Shown: positions 27,198 to 36,899 of the stretch, one piece after another
Numbering within the stretch: the stretch's first letter is position 1
How the letters are laid out: every line of letters begins with the position of its first letter
Source of the DNA: Gammaproteobacteria bacterium
GTDB taxonomy: Bacteria; Pseudomonadota; Gammaproteobacteria; Steroidobacterales; Steroidobacteraceae
Length of the DNA stretch: 64,000 nt
Direction of reading: 5' to 3'
Assembly: GCA_013289615.1 (NCBI GenBank)
Contig: JABCZO010000003.1
Span: forward strand, 1 to 64,000
Made by a program: the position numbers and the translations under genes
Notes under the pieces: generated by a model
What the model was told of the DNA's origin: nothing
What the model saw: the letters and a program-made list of their open reading frames with translations, nothing else
Databases searched by the model: none

Positions 27198-29274
27198 ACT
27201 GTTCCCGCTCGCCGATCCAGCGTGTTCGAAGGGCTGCGACCCGTTCGGGCATGACCTGCAGCATCTGCGCCGCGGTGGCCCGCACCTCGTCCAGCATATC
27301 GGCATCGCGCGACAGGTCGGCCACGCGCAGTTGCGCCAGGCCGGTCTGCCGCCGGCCCAGCAGCTCGCCGGGGCCGCGCAACTGCAGGTCACGGCGCGCA
27401 ATGCGAAAGCCGTCGTTGGTCTCGCGGATCGCCGCCAGCCGTGCGCGCGCCATCTGCGACAGCGGCGAGCGATACAGCAGAACGCAGCTGCTCTCGTGCA
27501 CGCCGCGGCCGACCCGGCCGCGCAACTGGTGCAGCTGTGCCAGTCCCATGCGCTCGGCATTCTCGATCACCATCAGGCTCGCGTTCGGCACATCGACCCC
27601 GACCTCGATCACCGTGGTGGCCACCAGCAGCTGCACGTCGCCGCCGGCGAAACGCTGCATGATGTGGTCCTTGCGCTTCGAGGGCATGCGCCCGTGCAGC
27701 AGCTCGACCCGATGCGCGGGCAACGCCTCGGCCAGCGCGGCTGCGGTTTCCTCGGCGGCGCTGGCGGCGAGTTCCTCGGATTCCTCGATCAGCGGACACA
27801 CCCAATACGCCTGGCGACCGCCGCGGCAGGCCTCATCGATACGCGCAACGATCGCGGCACGTTTTTCCTCCGGCACCACTACCGTGCGTACCGGCGTGCG
27901 TCCCGGCGGCAGCTCATCCACAATCGATACATCCAGATCCGCATATAGCGTCATCGCCAGCGTTCGCGGTATCGGTGTGGCGCTCATGATGAGCTGATGC
28001 GGCGTGCGCTCGCCCGCAGTCGCGCCGTTGCCCTTGGACGCCAGCTGCAGCCGTTGCTGCACGCCGAAGCGATGCTGCTCGTCGATGATCGCCAGCCCGA
28101 GATTGCCGAAACGCACCTGCTCCTGGAACAGCGCGTGCGTACCGACACACAGCTGCGCACTGCCGCTGGCAACCCCCTGCAGCGCGGCACGTCGCGTGCG
28201 TGCCGGCTGCGAGCCGGTGAGCACGCTCACCGTCACGCCCAGAGGATCGAACCAGCCGATCAACGAGCGAGCGTGCTGTTCGGCCAGCAGTTCAGTCGGC
28301 GCCATGAATGCGACCTGCATGCCGCTGCCGATCGCCCGTGCCGCCGCCGCCGCCGCGATCACGGTCTTGCCGCAGCCGACGTCGCCCTGCACCAGCCGCG
28401 CCATGGGCGTGGTTGCCCCAAGGTCGCGTTCGACCTCGTCGAGGACTCGTCGCTGCGCGCCGGTGAGACTGAAGGGCAGCGCGGCCAGCAGCCGTGGCTG
28501 CAACCCGAGACCGTCATTGAGCGCCAATGCGCGATCGCGCCGCGTGCGCCGGCGCAGCTCCATCAGCGCCAGCTGATGAGCCAGCAACTCCTCGAACGCC
28601 AGCCGGCGTTGCGCCGGATGACGACCCGCGGCGAGCTCCGCCAGTTGCGTTCCAACCGGCGGGCGATGCACGAACTCCAGCGCCGCACGCAGCGTCGGCA
28701 ACCCCGAGCGTTGCAGCAGGCTCTCGGGCAGCAGCTCGGCGACGCCGCCGCTGTCCAGCGCCCGCAGCGCCCGATCCACCAGCGCGCGCAGCCGACCCTG
28801 GGTCAGCCCTTCGGTGGCCGGATAGATCGGCGTCATCGTCTGCGGCAGCGGTTCACCGAGGCCAACGATGCGGCGGTATTCCGGATGCACGATCTCCAGC
28901 CCGAGCGGACCGCGTCGGACTTCCCCATGGCAGCGCAGCCGCGTGCCGCGCGCCAGGCCTTCGCGCTGGGCATTTGAAAAATAAAAAAACCGCAGCGTCA
29001 GCGACCCCGCGCCATCGGCCAGCCGCACCAGTAGCGTACGCCGGCGGCGGAACACGATCTCGGCCAGCAGCACTTCACCCTCGACCACCGCACGCATGCC
29101 GGGCTGCAGCGAGCCGATCGGCACGACGCGGGTGCGATCCTCGTAGCGCGCCGGCAGTACGAACAGCATGTCCTGCGGCTGCTCGACGCCCAGGCGCGCC
29201 AGCTTCGGCGCCAGCGCGCCGGCCAGCGCTTCCGGCTGCGGCAACGCGCGCTTCAAGCGAGGCTGAGTATGCAC
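27181..29274 (-). CDS. recG: ATP-dependent DNA helicase RecG
   Basis: Branch-migrating helicase that processes stalled forks and recombination intermediates, 697 residues. An N-terminal wedge/OB region (residues about 30-200) precedes the helicase core: Walker [13 protein letters not shown], the DExH box [27 protein letters not shown], and the C-terminal motifs [17 protein letters not shown] and QLRGRVGRG. The GTG at 29274 overlaps ridA by 22 bases; a TTG at 29256 overlapping the ridA stop is an alternative. Confidence 0.96.
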   Translation of the reverse strand: MHTQPRLKRALPQPEALAGALAPKLARLGVEQPQDMLFVLPARYEDRTRVVPIGSLQPGMRAVVEGEVLLAEIVFRRRRTLLVRLADGAGSLTLRFFYFSNAQREGLARGTRLRCHGEVRRGPLGLEIVHPEYRRIVGLGEPLPQTMTPIYPATEGLTQGRLRALVDRALRALDSGGVAELLPESLLQRSGLPTLRAALEFVHRPPVGTQLAELAAGRHPAQRRLAFEELLAHQLALMELRRRTRRDRALALNDGLGLQPRLLAALPFSLTGAQRRVLDEVERDLGATTPMARLVQGDVGCGKTVIAAAAAARAIGSGMQVAFMAPTELLAEQHARSLIGWFDPLGVTVSVLTGSQPARTRRAALQGVASGSAQLCVGTHALFQEQVRFGNLGLAIIDEQHRFGVQQRLQLASKGNGATAGERTPHQLIMSATPIPRTLAMTLYADLDVSIVDELPPGRTPVRTVVVPEEKRAAIVARIDEACRGGRQAYWVCPLIEESEELAASAAEETAAALAEALPAHRVELLHGRMPSKRKDHIMQRFAGGDVQLLVATTVIEVGVDVPNASLMVIENAERMGLAQLHQLRGRVGRGVHESSCVLLYRSPLSQMARARLAAIRETNDGFRIARRDLQLRGPGELLGRRQTGLAQLRVADLSRDADMLDEVRATAAQMLQVMPERVAALRTRWIGEREQYGRVG

Positions 29275-29636
29275 TCCACTTCAACCCGCGCGCCGCGCGG
29301 CAGCGAGGCGACGCCGACCGCGGCGCGCGCCGGATAGGGCTCGCTGAAATAGGTCGCCATGACCTCGTTGACCTTCGGGAAATGCGCCAGATCGGTCAGA
29401 AACACCGTCAGTTTCACCGCCTGCGCGAGTGAGCCGCCCGCCGCCTTCGCGATCGCGGTGATGTTATCGAACACACGGCGAATCTCGGCTTCGATGTCGC
29501 CGCTAAGCAGCTGGCCGCTGGCCGGATCGAGCGGGATCTGGCCCGAGATATAGACGGTGTCGCCGGCACGCACCGCCTGGGAGTAGGTGCCGATCGCCTT
29601 GGGCGCCAGCGGGGTATCGATGATTTGTCGCTGCAT
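29253..29636 (-). CDS. ridA: RidA family enamine/imine deaminase
   Basis: Small trimeric cytosolic enzyme (127 residues) that hydrolyses reactive 2-aminoacrylate-type enamines made by PLP enzymes. Diagnostic blocks are [44 protein letters not shown] and [20 protein letters not shown], including the Arg that binds the carboxylate and the terminal Glu. It lies between spoT (60 bases upstream) and recG (overlapping), a common gammaproteobacterial order. Confidence 0.95.
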   Translation of the reverse strand: MQRQIIDTPLAPKAIGTYSQAVRAGDTVYISGQIPLDPASGQLLSGDIEAEIRRVFDNITAIAKAAGGSLAQAVKLTVFLTDLAHFPKVNEVMATYFSEPYPARAAVGVASLPRGARVEVECILSLA

Positions 29637-29696
29637 GGTGTTGATAACGCCTCAGACAGTGGAATCGGTTGTGTGGCGGGCTAAGCGGCCCGGCGG

Positions 29697-31952
29697 TCAA
29701 TTATCTTCGTATTTGCCATTGTCGGCACGGTCGCGCTCGTGCGCGTGCGCCGACAGGGTCCGCACCGTACGCAGCACGTCCGGCATGTGGCGTACCACCT
29801 TCATCACGCGCGCCAGGTGCTTGCGATCGGACACTTCCAGCACGAACACCAGGACCGAAGTCTCGGCGTCGCGCTGTTCGATGGTGACATGGATGACGTT
29901 GGTGTGGGTACCGGCAATCGCGGCAGAGACCGCCGCCAGAACGCCCATGCGGTTCACGGTCTCGATGCGGATTTCCGACAGGAACAGCCTCCCGGGCTTG
30001 TGCTGCCAGCTTACCGACAGCCATTTTTCCGGACGCTTTCGATAGTCCTCGACATTGGAACAGGTTTCGCGGTGGATCACGATGCCGCGCCCGGTGCTCA
30101 TGAATGCCAGGATCGGATCGTTCGGCAGCGGGTAGCAGCAATGCGCATAGCTGACCAGCAGGCCTTCGGTGCCTGCGACCGCGAGCGGCATCGGCGTCAC
30201 ATGATCGACGTACTCGCCGGCCGCGCCCGGTACCACCGGCGGCGGACCCGTGGCGATCTCCGCCCGATCGGCCGGCAGCAGGCGGCGCGCGACCAGCGGT
30301 GCGAGCCGCTCGCCCAGCCCGACTTTCTCATACAGCTCGTCGGTGTCCCTGAGCGCGAATTCGGTCAGCGCCGAGCGCAGCGCGGCCGGATCGACCGCGT
30401 CGAGCTTGAGATCGAATTCGCCCAGCGCCTGTACCAGCAGGCGCCGGCCGAGCTCGACTGCCTCGCCGCGGCGCAGAGTCTTGAGGTAATGCCGGATCGC
30501 CGAGCGCGCCTTCGCGGTCACCACGAAATTGACCCATGACGGGTTCGGCGTGGCGCCCTTGGCAGTGATGATCTGGATCGTCTGGCCGTTGCGCAGTACC
30601 GTGCGCAGCGGCGTGAGCCGGCGATCAATCTTGGCAGCGACGCAGCGATTGCCGATGTCGGTGTGCACCGCGTAGGCAAAGTCCACTACCGTGGCGCCGC
30701 GCGGCAGCCGCAGGATTTCTCCGCGCGGCGTGAATACATAGACCTTGTCGGGGAACAGGTCGACCTTGACGCTCTCGATGAATTCCTCGGAGTTGCCGCC
30801 TTCCTCCATCTCGACCAGGTTCGAGAGCCACTTGCGCGCGCGCTCCTGCTGCGCCGAACCTTCCAGCTCGCCTTCCTTGTACTTCCAGTGCGCGGCAATT
30901 CCGGACTCGGCAACGCGATCCATGTCGTCGGTGCGGATCTGCACTTCGATCGGCACGCCATTGGGGCCGAACAGGGTGGTGTGCAGCGACTGGTAGCCGT
31001 TGATGCGCGGAATGGCGATGTAGTCCTTGAATCGCCCCGGCATCGGCTTGTAGACACTGTGTACGATGCCGAGCACGCGATAGCAGGTGTCTACGGCATC
31101 GATCGTGATGCGCAGTCCGTACACGTCCACGATCTCGGACAGCATCGCGCGCTTGCGCAACATCTTGCGGTAGATGCTGAACAGGTGCTTTTCGCGCCCT
31201 TCCACCCGGCCCGGGATCGCGGCCTTCTTCAGTGCCGCCTCGAGCTGCGCACGGATCTTGTTGAGGAATTCCTTCTGATTGCCGCGCGCGCGCTTGAGCG
31301 CGCGCTCGATCACCCGGTAGCGTTGCGGATACAGGGTGCGAAAGCCCAGATCCTCGAGTTCCAGCTTCATCGCGTACAGGCCAAGCCGCTCGGCCACCGG
31401 CGCGTAGATATCGAGCGTCTCGCGGGCGATGGAGCGGCGCTTTGCCGGCGCCAGCGCGTCGATGGTGCGCAGGTTGTGCATGCGATCGGCGAGCTTGACC
31501 AGGATCACGCGCAGGTCGCGCACCATCGCCAGCAGCATCTTGCGGAAGTTCTCCGCCTGCGCTTCCTCGCGATTCTTGAAGCGGATCTGATCGAGCTTGG
31601 TTACGCCATCGACGATCTCGGCGACGTCGTGGCCGAAGCGCGCGGCGATGTCGGCCTTGGCGATCGGGGTATCTTCGATGACGTCGTGCAGGATTGCCCC
31701 GACGATGGTGTCGGCATCCAGGTGCAGGTCGGCGAGGATCTCGGCCGCGGCGACCGGGTGCGTGATGTAGGGTTCGCCCGAGACGCGCTTTTGCCCCTGG
31801 TGTGCGGCGGCGCCGAATTCCGCGGCCTCGCGGATGCGTTCCACCTGCTCGTGGGGCAGGTACTTAGCAACCTTGGTCAGCAGCTCCTTGACACCCGGAG
31901 TGCCGCGTTTCGCGCCGGGCAGTAACCCCAAGAGCGACGACGCATAATCCAC
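29697..31952 (-). CDS. spoT: Bifunctional (p)ppGpp synthetase/hydrolase SpoT
   Basis: Stringent-response enzyme of 751 residues with all expected domains in order: an HD hydrolase domain (residues about 45-160, with ILHDVIEDTPIA and VKLADRMHNLRT intact), the synthetase domain (about 240-350, including RPGRFKDYIAIPR-like GRFKDYIAIPRINGYQSLH), TGS (VYVFTPRGEILRLPRGAT), the zinc-finger/helical region, and a C-terminal ACT domain (FLSEIRIETVNRMGVLAAVS). An active HD box (HDVIED) argues for hydrolase activity. GTG start; 29 bases after rpoZ. Confidence 0.96.
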   Translation of the reverse strand: MDYASSLLGLLPGAKRGTPGVKELLTKVAKYLPHEQVERIREAAEFGAAAHQGQKRVSGEPYITHPVAAAEILADLHLDADTIVGAILHDVIEDTPIAKADIAARFGHDVAEIVDGVTKLDQIRFKNREEAQAENFRKMLLAMVRDLRVILVKLADRMHNLRTIDALAPAKRRSIARETLDIYAPVAERLGLYAMKLELEDLGFRTLYPQRYRVIERALKRARGNQKEFLNKIRAQLEAALKKAAIPGRVEGREKHLFSIYRKMLRKRAMLSEIVDVYGLRITIDAVDTCYRVLGIVHSVYKPMPGRFKDYIAIPRINGYQSLHTTLFGPNGVPIEVQIRTDDMDRVAESGIAAHWKYKEGELEGSAQQERARKWLSNLVEMEEGGNSEEFIESVKVDLFPDKVYVFTPRGEILRLPRGATVVDFAYAVHTDIGNRCVAAKIDRRLTPLRTVLRNGQTIQIITAKGATPNPSWVNFVVTAKARSAIRHYLKTLRRGEAVELGRRLLVQALGEFDLKLDAVDPAALRSALTEFALRDTDELYEKVGLGERLAPLVARRLLPADRAEIATGPPPVVPGAAGEYVDHVTPMPLAVAGTEGLLVSYAHCCYPLPNDPILAFMSTGRGIVIHRETCSNVEDYRKRPEKWLSVSWQHKPGRLFLSEIRIETVNRMGVLAAVSAAIAGTHTNVIHVTIEQRDAETSVLVFVLEVSDRKHLARVMKVVRHMPDVLRTVRTLSAHAHERDRADNGKYEDN

Positions 31953-31981
31953 AGCCGCCTCGTGTACGAGCCCTCAGATCT

Positions 31982-32269
31982 CTAGAGCTCGCGATCGATC
32001 AGCCCGAATTGCGGCGCGCGGAAGGTGGCTTGGTTGTCGGCGTCGGGAACAATCGATTCCTGCCGCGGCTCCGGCTCGCGCAGCATCTCGGGCGTGATGT
32101 TGCCGGCCGCAATCTCCCTCAGCGCGACTACCGTGACCTTGTCGTTCTCGATCGGCACGGTCGGCTCGGCCCCGTTGGCAAGCCGCCGCGCGCGCTGACT
32201 AGCGAGCAGCACCAGCTGAAACAGGTTATCGACATTCTGCAGACAGTCTTCGACGGTTACTCGAGCCAT
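31982..32269 (-). CDS. rpoZ: RNA polymerase omega subunit
   Basis: Omega subunit (95 residues) that helps assemble RNA polymerase and, with beta prime, forms a ppGpp site. It begins [31 protein letters not shown] with the conserved helix and then [18 protein letters not shown]. It forms an operon with spoT, but its usual upstream partner gmk is separated from it by a plus-strand gene. Confidence 0.96.
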   Translation of the reverse strand: MARVTVEDCLQNVDNLFQLVLLASQRARRLANGAEPTVPIENDKVTVVALREIAAGNITPEMLREPEPRQESIVPDADNQATFRAPQFGLIDREL

Positions 32270-32603
32270 GGCTTTAAGATTTCCTGAAAATACCGGGAGT
32301 TGCCGCTGGAGTGTACTTCATCGGTGCTCGCCCGCGCCAGCCGCTTGCACGCGTCGCGCCCGCCTGCAGGGCGTGCAAAGTGGCATTTACTTGAGCGCTC
32401 AGAACCAGTTGGCGCGCATTTCCCGGCACGCTTGCCAGTTGCGTGTCGGGGTGCCTCTGCCTGTCCGCGCGGCCGGGCTCGGCTAAGCGCGGCCATACCG
32501 GTTGCGAACATGCCGGTCGCGATGTGCGGGTGCCACGGCTGCAGCGGGTTGCCAAGCAGCAGGCCATACGCGACCATTCCTGCGCGGGGGCAGGGAGATC
32601 GAG
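32270..32603. promoter_or_regulatory. Divergent intergenic region between rpoZ and the TPR gene
   Basis: These 334 bases separate two divergent genes and must hold both promoters. I see no convincing -35/-10 pair. A perfect 8-base inverted repeat, TTGCACGC with its complement GCGTGCAA, lies at 32345-32352 and 32371-32378 with an 18-base loop and no T tract, so it could be an operator or mRNA leader structure. The stretch 32530-32600 before the TPR gene is open in frame but lacks a plausible earlier start. Confidence 0.4.
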
Positions 32604-34496
32604 ATGGCGGAAGGCATGCTCGGTGGCATCCTGGGGGGCGAAGGCGACAAACTCGAAGTCGAGGCGCCTCAGGCCGCGGCTGGCGCCGACGGGTTCGCTG
32701 CCGCCGTCGCTGCCCGATTGTCGGCCAGTGATCCGGAGGTCGCCCGGGACACTTCCGCATTTCTCAAGAAGCAGGCCCAGCTGCTGGAGACCCAGCGCAA
32801 GCACCTCGAGGAGGAACACGCGGCACGCCTCCAATACCTGCGCGGGCAGGCGCGCGAGGTAGACATCCGTCGCTTTGGCTTGCGTCTGCGTGTTGCTTTC
32901 CAGTTCTTCATCGCCCTGGTCGCGACCGTCATCGGGGTCGGTGCCGCGATCATGATCCGCGACGCCGTGAAGTCGCGCAGTGTGATCATCGACCCGTTCG
33001 ACGCCCCGCCAGCACTCGCCGCCGATGGCGTGACCGGCAAAGTGCTCGCCTCCGGTCTGCTGGACGTGTTGACCCACATACAGGCGGCCACCCGCAGCAA
33101 CGCGGAGCACCGCAATCTGTCGAACGCCTGGACCGGCGATATCGCTATCGAGCTGCCCGAGACCGGCATCTCGATCGGACAGCTCGAACGCATCCTGAAG
33201 GCGCGCTTCGGCCATGACCAGCACATCGAGGGAAATCTGGTGAAGACCAGGACCGGTGGCATTGCGCTGACGGTGCGCGGCACGGGTATTCTTCCGAAAA
33301 CCTTTACCGATGCGACCGTTGACGTCGAAAAGCTGCTGACGCAGGCCGGTGAATACGTCTACGGACAGTCCCAACCGGGACTGTGGACCGCTTACCTGTC
33401 CAATAATGATCGAAACGACGAGGCGGTGCTGTTCGCTCAGGGCGCCTACGCCTCGGCTGATGCCAGCGAGCGGCCTTTTGTGCTCAATTACTGGGCCAAT
33501 GCCATTACCGGAAAAGGCGGCGACGGTGTGATGGCAGAGGCGCTGCCGCTGTGGCGCGAGGCGCTGCGCCAGAAACCCGACTACTGGGTCGCGTACAACA
33601 ACATCATGTACGGGCTCGCGGGTACTGGCGATGAGGAAGGCGTGGTGCGGGTGGGCCAGCAGATGCTGAAAGCCGCCGGCGGACGGCCCGGACAGGCGCC
33701 CGAATATCAATATCAAAACTACGACACCCTGGTCTGGGACCTGCCGGCCGTGCACGCGAGCAACATCGCCGACATCGAATCCCACAGCGGCATCGGAACG
33801 ACAAGTGGCGCGGGAGGCTCGGAAAATCTCGCCGTCGCAGGATATGAGGCACAGATGCACGATGTAGAGGCGGCGGCACTGAGGCTCAAGACCACGCCAG
33901 TCGACGAGAAAAACGCGCCCGACGTCGCGGCGGCGGCGACGGCTCGGGCATTGCTCGCCGAAGAAGACCGGGATTTCAAGACCGCGGCGCACGTGTGGGA
34001 CAGCTTTGCACTCGCGTATGCCAACCCGGCAGTATCGACCAGCAATCCTCAGACGCTGTGCTTCGCTGCCGTGGCGTACGAGAAGACGGGGCAGTCGGCG
34101 AAGGCTGACGCGGCACTGAATGCGGTCGGCAAACTCACGTTTGTAGACTGCTACCGCTTCAAGGCCGACATTCTGGATTTGCGCGGCGACTGGGCGGGCG
34201 CGCAGGCGTGGTATGCGAAGTCCGTGGAACTGGGTCCGAGTATCCCGTCGGGCTACTACTCGTGGGGCATGGCGCTCGCGCAGCACGGGGACCTGGACGG
34301 CGCGGCGGCCAAATTCAGGGAAGCGAATCTGCATGGCCCGCACTGGGCCGACCCGCTGAAGGCGTGGGGCGATGTGCTGGTCAGGCAGAACCGCGTACGT
34401 GATGCGCTGATCAAGTTCGACCTGGCGCTCAAGTACGCGCCGCACTGGAAGCAGCTCAAGGAGGCCCGCGAGCAGGCCGCCAGGCAGAAGGGCTGA
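32604..34496 (+). CDS. TPR-repeat membrane protein of unknown function
   Basis: A 630-residue protein anchored by one helix near residues 97-118 (AFQFFIALVATVIGVGAAIMI). Before it is a short charged N terminus with a likely coiled coil (residues 50-90). After it lies a domain around 130-240 (SGLLDVLTHIQAATRSNAEHR) that I do not recognise. TPR-like helices follow to the end, clearest in the last 120 residues (GYYSWGMALAQHGDLDGAAAKF and the LIKFDLALKYAPHWKQLKEA unit). The ATG at 32604 follows GGGAGA. It sits alone on the plus strand inside the otherwise minus-strand gmk/rpoZ/spoT group. Its role is unknown; TPRs suggest protein-protein contact. Confidence 0.8.
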   Translation: MAEGMLGGILGGEGDKLEVEAPQAAAGADGFAAAVAARLSASDPEVARDTSAFLKKQAQLLETQRKHLEEEHAARLQYLRGQAREVDIRRFGLRLRVAFQFFIALVATVIGVGAAIMIRDAVKSRSVIIDPFDAPPALAADGVTGKVLASGLLDVLTHIQAATRSNAEHRNLSNAWTGDIAIELPETGISIGQLERILKARFGHDQHIEGNLVKTRTGGIALTVRGTGILPKTFTDATVDVEKLLTQAGEYVYGQSQPGLWTAYLSNNDRNDEAVLFAQGAYASADASERPFVLNYWANAITGKGGDGVMAEALPLWREALRQKPDYWVAYNNIMYGLAGTGDEEGVVRVGQQMLKAAGGRPGQAPEYQYQNYDTLVWDLPAVHASNIADIESHSGIGTTSGAGGSENLAVAGYEAQMHDVEAAALRLKTTPVDEKNAPDVAAAATARALLAEEDRDFKTAAHVWDSFALAYANPAVSTSNPQTLCFAAVAYEKTGQSAKADAALNAVGKLTFVDCYRFKADILDLRGDWAGAQAWYAKSVELGPSIPSGYYSWGMALAQHGDLDGAAAKFREANLHGPHWADPLKAWGDVLVRQNRVRDALIKFDLALKYAPHWKQLKEAREQAARQKG

Positions 34497-34530
34497 TTGC
34501 CACTGCCGCGGCGGCGGTTCGCCCGGCGGC

Positions 34531-35145
34531 TCAGCCCTGGCGTACCAGCGTCTTGATCAGCGGTTTGAGCTCCGAGCGGCTGGCGCGCAGGTCGCGTCCG
34601 CCGCCGTCGAGTATGGCGCCCACGTCCACCGCCGCCTGGTCGAATCGATCATTGACCACGACAAAGTCGAATTCGTTGTAGTGCGACATGTCGGTGGAGG
34701 CGTCGGCCAATCGTCGCGCGATGGTCTCGGCACTGTCGGTGCGACGCTCGCGCAGGCGCTGCTCGAGCGCGGCGCGCGTCGGCGGCAGGATGAATATGCT
34801 AATGCTGTCCGGCATCGCGCGGCGTACCTGCCGCGCGCCCTGCCAGTCGATCTCCAGCAGCACGTGGTTGCCGGCCGCGAGCTTGTCGCGCACCTGCGCG
34901 GCACCGGTTCCGTAGTAGTTGTCGAACACCCGCGCGTGCTCGAGGAAAGCCTGCTGCTCGATCAGCTCGCGGAACTGTGCCGGGGTGACGAAATAGTACT
35001 CGCGCCCCTCGACCTCGTTGGCACGCGGCTTGCGGGTGGTGTGCGACACCGACACCTTAAGGCTCGGCCGCGCGGCGAGCAGGCTGCTCACCAGGCTGGT
35101 TTTCCCGGCCCCCGACGGCGCGGAAATAACGAATAATTTGCCCAT
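34531..35145 (-). CDS. gmk: Guanylate kinase
   Basis: Phosphorylates GMP to GDP; 204 residues, standard length. The P-loop is SAPSGAGKTSLV at the N terminus, and GMP-binding residues are in SHTTRKPRANEVEGREYYF, with VLLEIDWQGARQVR and ILPPTRAALEQRLRERRTD later. It is normally co-transcribed with yicC upstream and rpoZ downstream; here accessory DNA of about 4.6 kb lies upstream and the TPR gene downstream. Confidence 0.96.
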   Translation of the reverse strand: MGKLFVISAPSGAGKTSLVSSLLAARPSLKVSVSHTTRKPRANEVEGREYYFVTPAQFRELIEQQAFLEHARVFDNYYGTGAAQVRDKLAAGNHVLLEIDWQGARQVRRAMPDSISIFILPPTRAALEQRLRERRTDSAETIARRLADASTDMSHYNEFDFVVVNDRFDQAAVDVGAILDGGGRDLRASRSELKPLIKTLVRQG

Positions 35146-35319
35146 GTCCGCTCCGCCCGCTCGATGTTCAGTACGATCTTGCGCGAACTGCCGTGTACTG
35201 CATTGGAGTGATGGCAGGATAGCCGGCCGGCGGCCAATGGGCCACAGTGAGACTCAAGCGGTCAAAATCAGCCGCTCCACGCTGCCGATAGCGGGAAAGG
35301 GCTTAGCCAGAGCGAAAGC

Positions 35320-35991
35320 TCAGGCCGATACAGCAGTGACGCCTGGGGATGCGAGTCGAACGTCGGGCAGGGTCCGATCAGGAAGGGAGCGCAGGTCTGT
35401 TAAGGCAAGAATGAGCAATGTGCCGGTTGCTCCGCCCAGGCCTACGTTGCCAGTCTTGATGGCCGTATATGAGCGGATGGCGATGTCGATTAGTCGTCGG
35501 TGCTCGGCGGTAAAAATAACCAGTTTTTGTTGCAAGGTGTCCGCGTGAGTGTCGACCGATTCCTGGCGTCCAGACCCAAAGGATGCGACGGCGTCTGCAA
35601 TCGCATTGTCGAGACAGCGGTTTAGCGTGCGAAACTCGTCCGTGGAGATGGGTATGTCCTGTTCGACCGCCAGCGCGGTAACTGACTGGCACACATCCCC
35701 ATAATCGTGCACCACCTGGTCGACGCTATATCCGCGGCGTAGCAATTCAGTGCCATGTAAGGCTGCCGCGCGACCGATTTCCGTAGGAGCCGGCGTCGGG
35801 TCTGAATCGTTACCATGTTGAGTGGCGGTGGATTGCTCCAAACGAAGGGTTTCGACAAGTTGTTCCAGGAACAGCGGCACGCCGTGATCTACAGCGGCCG
35901 GGGTGCCGGTGGACTCGAATCGTGCGGCCACCTTTGTCCTGCAACGGCTGATCAACTCCCGGCGATTCGCCGATATGAAGTCATGGAGCAT
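35320..35991 (-). CDS. Truncated sensor histidine kinase-like protein (RsbRD-type N-terminal domain)
   Basis: A 223-residue protein beginning MLHDFISANRRELISRCRTK, the N-terminal sensory domain shared with RsbRD-like and some soluble histidine kinases (ELLRRGYSVDQVVHDYGDVCQ, EFRTLNRCLDNAIADAV). The segment where such kinases carry the phospho-acceptor helix reads FTAEHRRLIDIAI in place of the F-x-A-H-E-L-R-N-L-L-N form, and the protein stops soon after, with no ATPase domain in any frame downstream. It may be a decayed kinase or a stand-alone sensor. It follows the GGDEF gene by 65 bases on the same strand. Confidence 0.65.
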   Translation of the reverse strand: MLHDFISANRRELISRCRTKVAARFESTGTPAAVDHGVPLFLEQLVETLRLEQSTATQHGNDSDPTPAPTEIGRAAALHGTELLRRGYSVDQVVHDYGDVCQSVTALAVEQDIPISTDEFRTLNRCLDNAIADAVASFGSGRQESVDTHADTLQQKLVIFTAEHRRLIDIAIRSYTAIKTGNVGLGGATGTLLILALTDLRSLPDRTLPDVRLASPGVTAVSA

Positions 35992-36056
35992 CGCGGCACA
36001 CTATTCCCTTGTCCAGCGGCTGTCTGTGCGGTGCCGCACGTGGGCAGTGCGGACTG

Positions 36057-36899
36057 CTATTGTGCAAAGGCATACCCGGATTTGTTCTCTTTAGCCCCGT
36101 ACATGGCCTGGTCCGCACTTTTGATCAATGCACTCGCAGTCACGCCGTCTTTTGGGAAAATCGAGATTCCAATACTGGCCGCGAGACATGGGTTGACGTT
36201 GACGTCGTCCACACTCACGTTACATGGCGCCTGAATCGCATTGAGGATCTTTACGGCAATCTTCGCAATGTCCTTTTCCGCATTGATCTGCGTCAGCAGG
36301 TATAGGAATTCGTCACCACCGAAGCGGCTGACCGTGTCGTCTTCGCGGGTATTGTGCTTGAGCCGGTTTGCAATGGTCCGCAAGACGGCGTCGCCTGCCT
36401 GGTGCCCATAGGTATCGTTTATTGTCTTGAATTCATCCAGGTCCACGAACATGACAGCAAGAATCCGGCTGTGCCGTCTCGCCTGTGCAATTCCATGTTC
36501 CAGCCGATCATTGAACAGTGCGCGGTTCGGCAACCCGGTCAGAACGTCATGCAAGGCCGCATTGCGAGCCCCTTCCTCCTGTTCCATGGCCGCAGCCAAT
36601 TGATGATCGACCATGTTGCGTTCCCTGACTTCATCCGACAGCGCTTGATTCACAGCCGTCAGTTTTTCAGACGCATCCTGTACTTTCCCTCTGACGGCCT
36701 CGATCTGGACGTGAGCAGTTTCAACTCCGGGCAGCGAGCCGCTATTGGCAAGTTCGTGCTTGATACCCGTAGTGACGCAGGACAGCTCCTCGGCTGATTG
36801 CTCTAACAGTCCGTTGACGTGCTCGCTTTGCTCCAGCACCTGAGTGAGGACCTTAGCCCGCACGGTCTGGGGAGTTTCGCGGTCAGAATCGATTTTCAT
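36057..36899 (-). CDS. GGDEF-domain diguanylate cyclase
   Basis: Likely cytosolic enzyme (280 residues) making cyclic di-GMP from two GTP. A helical N-terminal half (about residues 1-115, rich in Glu/Gln, probable coiled coil) replaces a sensor domain. The catalytic domain starts at DVLTGLPNRALF, contains VDLDEFKTINDTYGHQAGD and the active-site motif RFGGDEF. REDD placed five residues before it matches the RxxD inhibitory product-binding site. No membrane segment is visible. It lies upstream of the truncated kinase-like gene, suggesting a shared transcript. Confidence 0.9.
   Translation of the reverse strand: MKIDSDRETPQTVRAKVLTQVLEQSEHVNGLLEQSAEELSCVTTGIKHELANSGSLPGVETAHVQIEAVRGKVQDASEKLTAVNQALSDEVRERNMVDHQLAAAMEQEEGARNAALHDVLTGLPNRALFNDRLEHGIAQARRHSRILAVMFVDLDEFKTINDTYGHQAGDAVLRTIANRLKHNTREDDTVSRFGGDEFLYLLTQINAEKDIAKIAVKILNAIQAPCNVSVDDVNVNPCLAASIGISIFPKDGVTASALIKSADQAMYGAKENKSGYAFAQ

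Noticed and set aside
30663-31925. 420-residue plus-strand frame opposite spoT
   Set aside because: Fully antisense to spoT and lacks any domain or start signal.
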